Positions 35,149 through 43,749 of a DNA stretch of 64,000 bases are shown piece after piece; the stretch's first letter is position 1, and every line of letters begins with the position of its first letter. The DNA comes from Galbibacter sp048266365. GTDB taxonomy: Bacteria > Bacteroidota > Bacteroidia > Flavobacteriales > Flavobacteriaceae. The stretch covers positions 124,001-188,000 of the forward strand of contig NZ_JBLWZP010000006.1 in NCBI RefSeq assembly GCF_048266365.1, given 5' to 3'. The translations under genes and the position numbers were made by a program. Under the pieces are notes generated by a model, which was not told the origin of the DNA, made no database searches, and saw only the letters and a list, made by a program, of their open reading frames with translations.

Positions 35149-36138
35149 ATGAACCATACTTTGAAAAGTTTATACAAACTCCTTTTGGTATGTACTCTTT
35201 TTCTGTATGCCAAAGAGCAGATGTATGGTTTCCACCCGAATGATGGAGATATGGTAGTCGCTACCGATGGAAGTGGCGACTATCGTTCCATTCAAGAGGC
35301 CATAAACAATGCCAAGTCCTTTCCGTATCAGAGAATTACAATTTGGATCAAAAATGGCATCTATAAGGAAAAGATAAGAGTCTATGAGTGGAACACCAAC
35401 CTAAGTCTTATTGGTGAGGATCCTGATAGTACCATCATCCTTTATGACGATTATTTTGGTAAAATAAACAAAGGACGAAACAGTACCTTTCACACGCCCA
35501 CCTTTTCCGTAGAGGCTACAGGAACTATTTTAAAAAATTTAAAAATCATGAACACTGCCGGAAGTGTTGGACAGGCGGTTGCTCTGGCCATTACAGCTGA
35601 TAAAGTAATGGTTGAAAATTGTTCCATAATAGGCAATCAAGACACCGTTTACCTTAGCGGTGCCTATAGTAAAGTATACTTCAAAGCGTGTAAGATCGAA
35701 GGTAGTACGGACTTTATATTCGGGCAGGCTACTGCAGTATTTGATCACTGTACTATTCACAGTACATCTGATTCGTATATAACAGCAGCATCAACCCCAG
35801 AGAATGTCCCTTTCGGGTTTGTATTTATTGAATGTAAGCTGACGGCTGCTCCAAATGTGAAAAGTGTATATCTGGGCAGGCCTTGGCGCTATAATGCCAA
35901 GACAGCTTTTATTCGATGTGATATGGGTGGTCATATCAATCCCAAAGGATGGCATGACTGGAACAAACCAGAGAGTCATCAACGAAGTTTTTACGCCGAA
36001 TACAAGTCCAGTGGGCCCGGTTCTAACACTGAACAGCGCGTGGAGTGGTCACATCAGCTAACTAAAAAACAGCAAGCTAGCTACACCTTAGAAAAACTCT
36101 TAAAATCAAAAAATGACAATAACTGGTATCTCGATTAA
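35149..36138 (+). CDS. Pectinesterase (CE8 pectin methylesterase)
   Basis: CE8 enzymes remove methyl esters from homogalacturonan. The 329-residue protein has an N-terminal hydrophobic signal segment (LLLVCTLFLYA) and a right-handed beta-helix. All three family signatures are present: GNQDTVYL with Gln164 and Asp165, DFIFG with nucleophile Asp188, and YLGRPWR with Arg244 and Trp246. The ATG is two bases after the GH105 stop, so the genes are translationally close. Its 3' end overlaps the CE12 gene by 26 bases. Confidence 0.96.
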   Translation: MNHTLKSLYKLLLVCTLFLYAKEQMYGFHPNDGDMVVATDGSGDYRSIQEAINNAKSFPYQRITIWIKNGIYKEKIRVYEWNTNLSLIGEDPDSTIILYDDYFGKINKGRNSTFHTPTFSVEATGTILKNLKIMNTAGSVGQAVALAITADKVMVENCSIIGNQDTVYLSGAYSKVYFKACKIEGSTDFIFGQATAVFDHCTIHSTSDSYITAASTPENVPFGFVFIECKLTAAPNVKSVYLGRPWRYNAKTAFIRCDMGGHINPKGWHDWNKPESHQRSFYAEYKSSGPGSNTEQRVEWSHQLTKKQQASYTLEKLLKSKNDNNWYLD

Positions 36139-36874
36139 ACAGCGAATTGCTGTTGTACTTTTATTTTGTTTAACCACAGTAGTCTATGGACAATCCATTA
36201 GCATTTACACCATAGGAGATTCCACTATGGCCAATAAACCAAATCCAGATCAGAATCCTGAGCGTGGTTGGGTGCAAATGTTAGCTGGTTTTTTCAACGA
36301 TCAAGTCACCATAGTCAACAAGGCTGTCAATGGAAGAAGTACACGGAGCTTTATAGACGAAGGTCGATGGAAAGAGGTATACGAGGCTTTAAAACCCGGT
36401 GATTACGTTTTTATACAATTCGGTCATAATGATCAAAAGTTTAAATCCCCTGACCGGTATACCAATCCTCATACAGCCTATAGATATAACTTGATAAAAT
36501 TTGTAGAACAGAGCAGGTCCAAAGGTGCAATTCCTGTACTTTTTTCATCCATTGTCAGAAGAAATTTTAATCAACATAATACCTTAATCGATACTCATGG
36601 GGCCTATCCCTTAGAAACCCGTCTGGTGGCACAGCAGTACAATGTAGATTTTATAGATCTGCAATACCTTACTGAGCTATTAGAAATGTCCTATGGTCTA
36701 GAGGAGTCCAAAGTGCTGCATCTTCACTACGATGCAGGAGAAATTCCATATTATCCAAAAGGTAAACACGACAACACACATTTATCTGAAATAGGTGCTA
36801 CAGAGGTATGTAAATTAGTGGTTAAAGAACTCATCGAGATTCAGCACCCACTAAGCGTCTATTTGGCTCAATAG
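36113..36874 (+). CDS. Rhamnogalacturonan acetylesterase (CE12, SGNH hydrolase)
   Basis: The 253-residue protein removes acetyl groups, most likely from rhamnogalacturonan I. A signal peptide (ending near VVYGQ) precedes the SGNH core: nucleophile Ser37 in IGDSTMA, the oxyanion Gly in NKAVNGRST, Asn106 in FGHNDQ, and the catalytic Asp220/His223 in KHDNTHLS. The spacing and the GDSTMAN form are characteristic of CE12. It overlaps the end of the CE8 gene by 26 bases in another frame, which indicates tight coupling. It is the last gene of block C. Confidence 0.92.
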   Translation: MTITGISIKQRIAVVLLFCLTTVVYGQSISIYTIGDSTMANKPNPDQNPERGWVQMLAGFFNDQVTIVNKAVNGRSTRSFIDEGRWKEVYEALKPGDYVFIQFGHNDQKFKSPDRYTNPHTAYRYNLIKFVEQSRSKGAIPVLFSSIVRRNFNQHNTLIDTHGAYPLETRLVAQQYNVDFIDLQYLTELLEMSYGLEESKVLHLHYDAGEIPYYPKGKHDNTHLSEIGATEVCKLVVKELIEIQHPLSVYLAQ

Positions 36875-36901
36875 AACCTCACAAAATACTTTAAAATTAA
36901 A

Positions 36902-36923
36902 AAGGCACCCAATTGGGTGCCTT
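36902..36923. terminator. Terminator palindrome between CE12 and TPR genes
   Basis: AAGGCACCCA pairs perfectly with TGGGTGCCTT around a central AT, a 22-base palindrome between convergent genes. On the minus strand it is followed by a T-rich run (TTTTTAATTTT), so it is the better terminator for the leftward TPR gene. It may also stop block C. Confidence 0.8.
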
Positions 36924-36952
36924 AATACATTTAATATGGTGAGTGGATACCA

Positions 36953-38224
36953 CTACTGCTCTAAGGCAGCTAATTTATCTTTCATCGCTGAATATTTCTC
37001 TTGATCACCTATAGTACCATATATGTTCATTAGGGTTCTAACAGCATCAATATTAGATGGATTAACTTCTAGCAATTTTTCCAGATAAGGAATTGCTGAG
37101 GTATAAATACCCTCACGCTCGGCTTTTAATTCATCATAACGCTTGTTGTCTGCAGTACTATTCCCAAGATTATTCATTTCTGAAACTAAGTCTTGTTCTT
37201 TAGAAAGAAGCAATGAAGCCATATTCAAATAAGCATTTTCACTTTGAGGATTTAACTCAATTGCTTTTTTATAATACTCAGCTGCTTGCTCATTATTGCC
37301 TTGTTCTGCAGTAATAACACCAAGGTTATAATACAGGGTTCCATTAGTTGGGTCTTTCTGAATAGCTTCCTCCATCAAAGACTGGAATTTAGCTTTATCC
37401 CCAGCTTGGATATACATATTAGCTTCTGTTAAAAGCAAGTTCATGTCCTCAGGGTTTGCCTCACGTGCGTCCTTAATTGCTGCAGCAGCTTTTTCGGTTT
37501 CCCCTTTTTCGTTATAGATCAACGCTATATTTTTAATGATCTCTGGATATCTAGATTCCGTTTCTTCTTGAGAAGGATCTATATACTGTCCAGTTTTTAC
37601 CATTAAATCACGATTTTGCTCTGTTCCAAGATTCTCGGTTTCGCCAGTCTCTTTATTTACGGCCAAGTAAGCAGTGCTTTCTCCAGTGTACCCTAATTCA
37701 TTCAATTTTAGGTAATACTCCAATGCAGTGTCGAAATCACCACCTTGAACAGCACTAGAAGCTGCATAATACAAATAATCTTGGCTATCAGTCAATTGAT
37801 AAGCCATGAATAATTTGTTCGCTGCTTTTGCAAATTCTTTGTTATTATTATCTTCAATTGCGGCATTAACGATATCTCCAGACAAGCCTTCAAGTATTTG
37901 TTGGGCCTCGTCCGTATATTTCGTTTTATATGATTTTTCAAACTCGACAAGCTTGTTCAGGTTCTCAACGGCCTTTTGATAATCAGCATCATCTCCACCC
38001 TTCTTTGCTAAGTCAGCATGTGTTTTGCCTAAAAGAAAATAATATTGTGCTTTGTATTTATCATCGGCTGTCTCTATGGTTGAAGCCAGGCTCTGTAAAG
38101 TGCTTTTGGCCTGAGCCGCACTTCCATTATCCAATGCTTTATCTGCGTCTCTTAATTCGCTTTTCTGAGCGATTGCAAAAGAAGAAACTAATAAAGCTGA
38201 CGCTATTAAAACTCTCTTTTTCAT
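36953..38224 (-). CDS. Tetratricopeptide repeat protein, exported
   Basis: The 423-residue protein has a signal peptide (MKKRVLIASALLVSSFAIAQ) and is mostly helical TPR repeats. The clearest repeats are around YQKAVENLNKLVEFEKSY, GTLYYNLGVITAEQGNNEQAAEYYKKAIELNPQ and IPYLEKLLEVNPSNIDAVRTLM. TPR arrays bind other proteins; no enzymatic domain is visible. It is periplasmic or outer-membrane associated. It starts 32 bases after the gyrA stop on the same strand, and this gyrA-TPR order is a plausible conserved pair in flavobacteria. No specific function can be given. Confidence 0.9.
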   Translation of the reverse strand: MKKRVLIASALLVSSFAIAQKSELRDADKALDNGSAAQAKSTLQSLASTIETADDKYKAQYYFLLGKTHADLAKKGGDDADYQKAVENLNKLVEFEKSYKTKYTDEAQQILEGLSGDIVNAAIEDNNNKEFAKAANKLFMAYQLTDSQDYLYYAASSAVQGGDFDTALEYYLKLNELGYTGESTAYLAVNKETGETENLGTEQNRDLMVKTGQYIDPSQEETESRYPEIIKNIALIYNEKGETEKAAAAIKDAREANPEDMNLLLTEANMYIQAGDKAKFQSLMEEAIQKDPTNGTLYYNLGVITAEQGNNEQAAEYYKKAIELNPQSENAYLNMASLLLSKEQDLVSEMNNLGNSTADNKRYDELKAEREGIYTSAIPYLEKLLEVNPSNIDAVRTLMNIYGTIGDQEKYSAMKDKLAALEQ

Positions 38225-38256
38225 TGTTCTTAATTTGAAATTTGTTGTTTAAAGGG

Positions 38257-40809
38257 TTAATTATCGTTGTTTTCAGGTTGTATACTAGTCTCATTATCTA
38301 AATCCGTGCCATTTTCTTGAACCTCTATATCATTTACATCTTCCTCGAGTTCATCCTCCTTCATTACTTTGGCAACAGCGGCAATAGAATCATTTTTAAG
38401 ATTGATCAATTTTACACCCTGAGTAGCACGCCCCATTACACGTAGATCTTCAATAGCTAATCTAATGGCTACACCACTTTTGGTAATAATCATTAAGTCA
38501 TCTTCGTCAGAGACATTCTTAATGGCGACCAAAGCCCCGGTTTTTTCAGTAATGGACATGGTCTTAACTCCTTTACCACCACGGTTGGTGATACGGTAAA
38601 CTGCCTCACCATCTTCAGGATCATCCAAATAGGTACGTTTTCCATAACCATTTTCAGAAACCACTAAAATATGATCATCGAGATTGTTGACAGAAACCAT
38701 TCCTATTACCTCATCATTTTCATCAGCAAGAGTAATTCCACGTACCCCTGAGGCATTTCTACCCATAGGTCGCGTTTTACCTTCTTCGAAACGAATTGCT
38801 TTTCCAGATTTAACCGCTAATAAAATTTGACTGTTACCCGTGGTTAATTTTGCCTCTAGTAGCTCGTCGTCTTCACGAATAGTTATGGCATTAATACCAT
38901 TTTGTCTTGGACGAGAATACTGTTCCAAGGAAGTTTTCTTAACCACTCCTTGTTTGGTTGCCATAATGACAAAATGACTGTTTATGTAGTCGCTGTCTTT
39001 TAAATCTTTAGTACAAATAAAGGCTTTTACCTTATCGTCCTGTTCGATATTAATAAGGTTTTGAATGGCGCGTCCTTTAGAAGTTTTGCTTCCTTCAGGG
39101 ATTTCGTAAACACGCATCCAGAAACATTTTCCTTTTTGCGTAAAGAACAACATATACTGGTGGTTTGTTCCTACAAATAGGTGCTCTAAAAAGTCCTCAT
39201 TTCGAGTAGAAGATCCTTTTTGACCTACACCCCCTCTATTTTGCGTTTTGTACTCACTTAAAGGTGTTCTCTTGATATAACCGGCATGAGAAATAGTAAT
39301 AACCACTTGCTCATCAGGAATCATATCCTCAATACTTAGGTCTCCTCCAGCGTATTCAATTTGAGAACGTCTTTCGTCTCCGTATTTCGCCTTTACCTCT
39401 ATAAGTTCTTCCTTGATAATTTCCATTCTACGCTCTTTACGTGCTAGAATATCTTTACAATCTTCGATGAACTTAATAATGTCTTCGTACTCAACACGTA
39501 ATTTGTCTTGTTCTAGTCCGGTAAGTTGACGCAAGCGCATTTCAACGATCGCCTTAGCTTGAATTTCGGATAATTTAAAGCGCTCAATTAATTTCTCACG
39601 TGCTTCTTCTGCATTTTTAGATGCTCTGATAATAGCGATAACTTCATCAATATTATCCGAGGCAATTATGAGACCTTCTAAGATATGAGCCCTCTCTTCT
39701 GCTTTACGCAATTCATACTCTGTTCTTCTGACCACCACCTCATGGCGATGTTCTACAAAATAATGAATCATCTCTTTTAGGTTCAACATTTGTGGTCTAC
39801 CTTCGACCAAAGCAATGTTGTTCACGCTAAATGATGATTGTAATGCAGTATATTTGAATAAGTTGTTTAATACAATATTTGGAATAGCGTCTCTTTTAAG
39901 GATATAGACAACACGCATTCCTTTTCTATCCGATTCATCACGGATATTAGATATCCCTTCTATTTTTTTATCATTAACAAGGTCAGCGGTTTTTTTAATC
40001 ATATCCGCTTTGTTGACTTGATAAGGGATCTCAGTAACAATGATACATTCTCTTCCCTTAACCTCTTCAATACGAGCCTTAGCTCGCATCACGATACGTC
40101 CTCTACCTGTTTTAAATGCTTCACGTACGCCATCATAACCATAGATCACTCCACCTGTTGGAAAATCCGGTGCTTTGATGTGCTCCATGAGTTCATCGAT
40201 CTCTATATCGCTATTGTCAATATAAGCAATGGTACCATCCACAACCTCAGAAAGGTTATGGGGAGGCATATTAGTTGCCATACCAACTGCAATCCCTGAG
40301 GTTCCATTAACCAATAGGTTTGGAACTCTTGTTGGGAGCACTCTTGGTTCTTTTAAGGTATCGTCAAAATTTAACTGATGGTCTACAGTATCTTTATCGA
40401 TATCTGCCAACATGTCTTCGGATATCTTACGCATACGCGCCTCAGTATAACGCATCGCAGCTGGACTATCGCCATCAATAGATCCAAAGTTTCCTTGACC
40501 ATCAACAAGCATATACCTCAAACTCCAGGATTGCGCCATACGGACCATAGTATCATAAACCGAGCTATCACCGTGTGGGTGGTACTTACCGAGCACCTCA
40601 CCTACAATCCTTGCAGATTTCTTGTAAGAACTATTTGACCTCACTCCAAGTTCATGCATTCCAAACAACACGCGTCGATGAACTGGCTTTAATCCGTCCC
40701 TAACATCCGGCAAAGCACGTGACACAATGACTGACATCGAGTAATCGATATACGCCGATTTCATCTCATCCTCTATATTGATAGGGATCAGCTTTTCTCC
40801 TTCCGCCAT
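38257..40809 (-). CDS. gyrA: DNA gyrase subunit A
   Basis: GyrA breaks and rejoins DNA in gyrase with GyrB. The 850-residue protein has the N-terminal KPVHRRVLFGMHELG and HPHGDSSVYDTMVRMAQ, with the catalytic Tyr121 in AAMRYTEARM. Six beta-pinwheel blades make up the C-terminus, including the QNRGGVGQKG segment equivalent to the GyrA box. The quinolone-resistance positions Ser82 and Asp86 (equivalent to E. coli Ser83 and Asp87) carry the sensitive-type residues. The C-terminal tail is acidic. Length is normal for Bacteroidota. Confidence 0.97.
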   Translation of the reverse strand: MAEGEKLIPINIEDEMKSAYIDYSMSVIVSRALPDVRDGLKPVHRRVLFGMHELGVRSNSSYKKSARIVGEVLGKYHPHGDSSVYDTMVRMAQSWSLRYMLVDGQGNFGSIDGDSPAAMRYTEARMRKISEDMLADIDKDTVDHQLNFDDTLKEPRVLPTRVPNLLVNGTSGIAVGMATNMPPHNLSEVVDGTIAYIDNSDIEIDELMEHIKAPDFPTGGVIYGYDGVREAFKTGRGRIVMRAKARIEEVKGRECIIVTEIPYQVNKADMIKKTADLVNDKKIEGISNIRDESDRKGMRVVYILKRDAIPNIVLNNLFKYTALQSSFSVNNIALVEGRPQMLNLKEMIHYFVEHRHEVVVRRTEYELRKAEERAHILEGLIIASDNIDEVIAIIRASKNAEEAREKLIERFKLSEIQAKAIVEMRLRQLTGLEQDKLRVEYEDIIKFIEDCKDILARKERRMEIIKEELIEVKAKYGDERRSQIEYAGGDLSIEDMIPDEQVVITISHAGYIKRTPLSEYKTQNRGGVGQKGSSTRNEDFLEHLFVGTNHQYMLFFTQKGKCFWMRVYEIPEGSKTSKGRAIQNLINIEQDDKVKAFICTKDLKDSDYINSHFVIMATKQGVVKKTSLEQYSRPRQNGINAITIREDDELLEAKLTTGNSQILLAVKSGKAIRFEEGKTRPMGRNASGVRGITLADENDEVIGMVSVNNLDDHILVVSENGYGKRTYLDDPEDGEAVYRITNRGGKGVKTMSITEKTGALVAIKNVSDEDDLMIITKSGVAIRLAIEDLRVMGRATQGVKLINLKNDSIAAVAKVMKEDELEEDVNDIEVQENGTDLDNETSIQPENNDN

Positions 40810-41075
40810 ATTAATTATATTATTTTCTGTTTAATTTTAAATCGTGCCAATATACGTATTTTATTGATGCTTTCGAGAGGGTTGCCGATGTTTTTTAATC
40901 ATTTTATCAACAGATTATCAAGACTAAAAGGTTGATAAATTGCGTATGTATTGTTTTGATTTAAACGGTTTTTTTTGTCTATTAGCTAAAACTACGTGAA
41001 ATAACAACTTTTTAAGGTATGGTTTTTGCCTACTATGAGTTGATTTAGTATTTTTAACAGTAGAAAGAAAGAAAT
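40810..41075. other. Divergent intergenic region between gyrA and clpC
   Basis: The 266-base gap holds the start regions of two divergent genes. For clpC a good -33/-7 pair is visible (listed separately). For gyrA a near-consensus TATATTGG lies on the minus strand at 40847-40854, with one mismatch. I see no small ORF or RNA gene here. Confidence 0.5.
41025..41056 (+). promoter_or_regulatory. clpC promoter (-33 TTTG, 20-base spacer, -7 TATTTTTA)
   Basis: TTTG at 41025-41028 is followed after 20 bases by TATTTTTA at 41049-41056, which has one mismatch to TAnnTTTG. It ends 19 bases before the clpC ATG. Confidence 0.5.
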
Positions 41076-43628
41076 ATGGATGACAATTTTTCACCAAGAG
41101 TAAAAGATGTAATCGCCTATAGTAAAGAGGAAGCCCTTAGATTAGGACATGACTTTATAGGTACAGAGCATCTTATGCTCGGACTTTTACGTGATGGAAA
41201 CGGAAAAGCAATCGACATATTAAGCGCTTTGAGTGTAGACCTTGATCATTTGAGAAGAAAGGTAGAAATTCTTAGCCCCTCCAACCTCAACGTTGGGGTA
41301 AGTGCAAATGATAAACGTAATTTGCATTTGACAAGACAGGCAGAACGTGCCTTAAAGACAACATTCCTAGAGGCTAAACTTTTTCAAAGCCCTTCGATAA
41401 ATACTGCTCATTTACTGCTTTGTATTTTGCGTAATGAAAATGACCCAACGACAAAGTTGCTAAACAAGCTTAAAATTGATTACGATAATGTTAAAGAACA
41501 ATTTAAGCTCATGATAACAAGTGAAGATGATTTTCTAGATCCCCCTACAGCAGACTCTTTTTCTGACGAAACTGGTTCTGCAGAGGAAGGTAATAATCCT
41601 TTTGGCTCAAGTCCATCGAACAATCCAAAATCCAATAAAAAGTCTAAAACCCCTGTTTTAGATAATTTTGGTCGTGATCTGACACAACTTGCAGAGGAAG
41701 ATAAACTTGACCCCGTTGTGGGTCGAGAAAAAGAAATAGAACGGGTCTCCCAAATTCTTAGTAGACGTAAGAAAAACAACCCATTGTTAATTGGAGAACC
41801 TGGTGTTGGAAAAAGTGCCATTGCTGAAGGTTTAGCCCTTCGTATTGTCAAAAAGAAGGTTTCCAGAATCTTATACAACAAAAGGGTCGTAACCTTGGAT
41901 TTAGCATCCTTGGTTGCGGGCACAAAATATAGAGGTCAATTTGAAGAGCGCATGAAGGCGGTGATGAATGAACTCGAGAAAAATGATGACATCATCTTGT
42001 TTATCGATGAGATACACACCATCGTAGGTGCTGGAGGTGCCACCGGTAGTTTAGATGCATCAAATATGTTTAAGCCTGCACTAGCTCGAGGAGAAATCCA
42101 ATGTGTTGGTGCCACAACCCTTGATGAATATCGACAGTATATTGAAAAGGATGGAGCTTTGGAACGTCGTTTCCAAAAGGTTATTGTCGAACCGACCTCG
42201 GTGGAAGAAACTATTGAAATTCTTCACAACATCAAGGATAAGTACGAAGAACATCACAATGTTACCTACACAGATGAGGCTATTAAAGCATGTGTTAAAT
42301 TGACCAATCGATATATCACGGACCGTTTCTTACCGGACAAGGCTATTGATGCCTTGGATGAGGCTGGATCTCGCGTACACATCACAAATATGGAAGTTCC
42401 AAAACAAATATTGGATCTTGAAAAAGAATTGGATCGCGTCAAGGAACTCAAAAATTCTGTAGTTAAAAAACAGAAGTACGAAGAGGCTGCCAAATTAAGA
42501 GATGATGAAAAGAGAATCGAAAGAGAACTAACCCAAGCACAAGACAAATGGGAAGAGGACAGTAAACTACACCGAGAAATCGTTTCTGACGAAAGTGTGG
42601 CAGACGTGGTATCCATGATGAGTGGGGTTCCAGTAACTCGAATTGCTCAGGCCGAGAGTTCTAAACTCGCTCAAATGCCTGATTTGATCAAAGGAAAAGT
42701 TATCGGACAAGACAATGCTGTGGCTAAGGTGGTAAAAGCTATCCAAAGAAACAGAGCTGGTCTTAAAGACCCGGATAAACCAATTGGATCATTTATATTC
42801 CTAGGTCAAACTGGTGTAGGTAAAACGCAATTGGCCAAGGTACTTGCCAAGCAGTTATTCGATTCAGAAGATGCACTCGTTCGAATCGATATGAGTGAAT
42901 ATATGGAGAAATTTGCAGTATCTAGACTTATTGGAGCACCTCCAGGATATGTTGGTTATGAGGAAGGTGGTCAGCTTACCGAAAAAGTAAGAAGAAAGCC
43001 TTATGCAGTAATTCTATTAGACGAGGTTGAAAAAGCACATCCCGATGTTTTCAATATGTTATTGCAGGTATTGGATGACGGCTATATCACCGATAGCTTG
43101 GGAAGAAAAATTGATTTTAGAAATACCATCATTATAATGACCTCCAACATTGGAGCTCGACAGTTAAAAGATTTTGGACAAGGAGTCGGATTCGGAACCT
43201 CAGCCAAGCAAGCTCAGGCAGACGAACATTCAAAAAGTGTTATTGAAAATGCATTAAAAAAAGCCTTCGCACCAGAATTTTTAAACAGAATTGACGATGT
43301 GGTTGTCTTTAATCCATTAGAAAAAGAAGATATTCATAAGATTATTGACATCGAATTGGAAAAACTTTATCAGCGTATTGAAGGCTTAGGGTATCATTTA
43401 ACCCTTTCTGAAAAAGCCAAAGATTATATTGCTAATAAAGGATTCGACAGACAATATGGAGCTCGACCTTTAAAACGTGCCATTCAAAAATATATCGAAG
43501 ATGCTTTAGCTGAAGAAATTATCACTTCAAAGCTCACCGAAGGCGATCGTATAGAAATGAATTTAGATAAAGAAAAAGATACGCTTACCATTAAGATAAC
43601 TAAGGCTGAAAAGTCAACAGAATCTTAA
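41076..43628 (+). CDS. clpC: ATP-dependent Clp protease ATP-binding subunit ClpC
   Basis: ClpC is a Hsp100 unfoldase that feeds proteins to ClpP. The 850-residue protein has two N-terminal Clp repeats (about residues 1-145), a first AAA+ domain with Walker A GEPGVGKSAIAEG and Walker B LFIDEIHT, and a middle region with the UVR-like YEEAAKLRDDEKRIERELTQ that marks ClpC rather than ClpB. A second AAA+ domain with GQTGVGKTQLAK and ILLDEVEKAHPDVF completes it. The Ser/Asn-rich linker around 160-190 is a lineage-specific insertion. It is monocistronic, with a strong terminator. Confidence 0.95.
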   Translation: MDDNFSPRVKDVIAYSKEEALRLGHDFIGTEHLMLGLLRDGNGKAIDILSALSVDLDHLRRKVEILSPSNLNVGVSANDKRNLHLTRQAERALKTTFLEAKLFQSPSINTAHLLLCILRNENDPTTKLLNKLKIDYDNVKEQFKLMITSEDDFLDPPTADSFSDETGSAEEGNNPFGSSPSNNPKSNKKSKTPVLDNFGRDLTQLAEEDKLDPVVGREKEIERVSQILSRRKKNNPLLIGEPGVGKSAIAEGLALRIVKKKVSRILYNKRVVTLDLASLVAGTKYRGQFEERMKAVMNELEKNDDIILFIDEIHTIVGAGGATGSLDASNMFKPALARGEIQCVGATTLDEYRQYIEKDGALERRFQKVIVEPTSVEETIEILHNIKDKYEEHHNVTYTDEAIKACVKLTNRYITDRFLPDKAIDALDEAGSRVHITNMEVPKQILDLEKELDRVKELKNSVVKKQKYEEAAKLRDDEKRIERELTQAQDKWEEDSKLHREIVSDESVADVVSMMSGVPVTRIAQAESSKLAQMPDLIKGKVIGQDNAVAKVVKAIQRNRAGLKDPDKPIGSFIFLGQTGVGKTQLAKVLAKQLFDSEDALVRIDMSEYMEKFAVSRLIGAPPGYVGYEEGGQLTEKVRRKPYAVILLDEVEKAHPDVFNMLLQVLDDGYITDSLGRKIDFRNTIIIMTSNIGARQLKDFGQGVGFGTSAKQAQADEHSKSVIENALKKAFAPEFLNRIDDVVVFNPLEKEDIHKIIDIELEKLYQRIEGLGYHLTLSEKAKDYIANKGFDRQYGARPLKRAIQKYIEDALAEEIITSKLTEGDRIEMNLDKEKDTLTIKITKAEKSTES

Positions 43629-43650
43629 ACAGTACGTTTGCATATCAAGT

Positions 43651-43688
43651 AAAAAAACGTGTGATGTAACTATCACACGTTTTTTTTT
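43651..43688 (+). terminator. Terminator after clpC
   Basis: ACGTGTGAT pairs with ATCACACGT around a 6-base loop, flanked by seven A before and eight or more T after. It is a textbook intrinsic terminator. Confidence 0.93.
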
Positions 43689-43749
43689 ATAATTTTACTG
43701 GTTTTAAAATTCTTCTTATCTTAGAAGATACGCTAGTGAAATAAATTAC

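Noticed and set aside
41480..41923. A 147-codon minus-strand ORF inside clpC
   Set aside because: It lies opposite the first AAA+ domain of clpC and has a Ser/Leu-rich translation with no recognisable domain, as expected for a shadow ORF.
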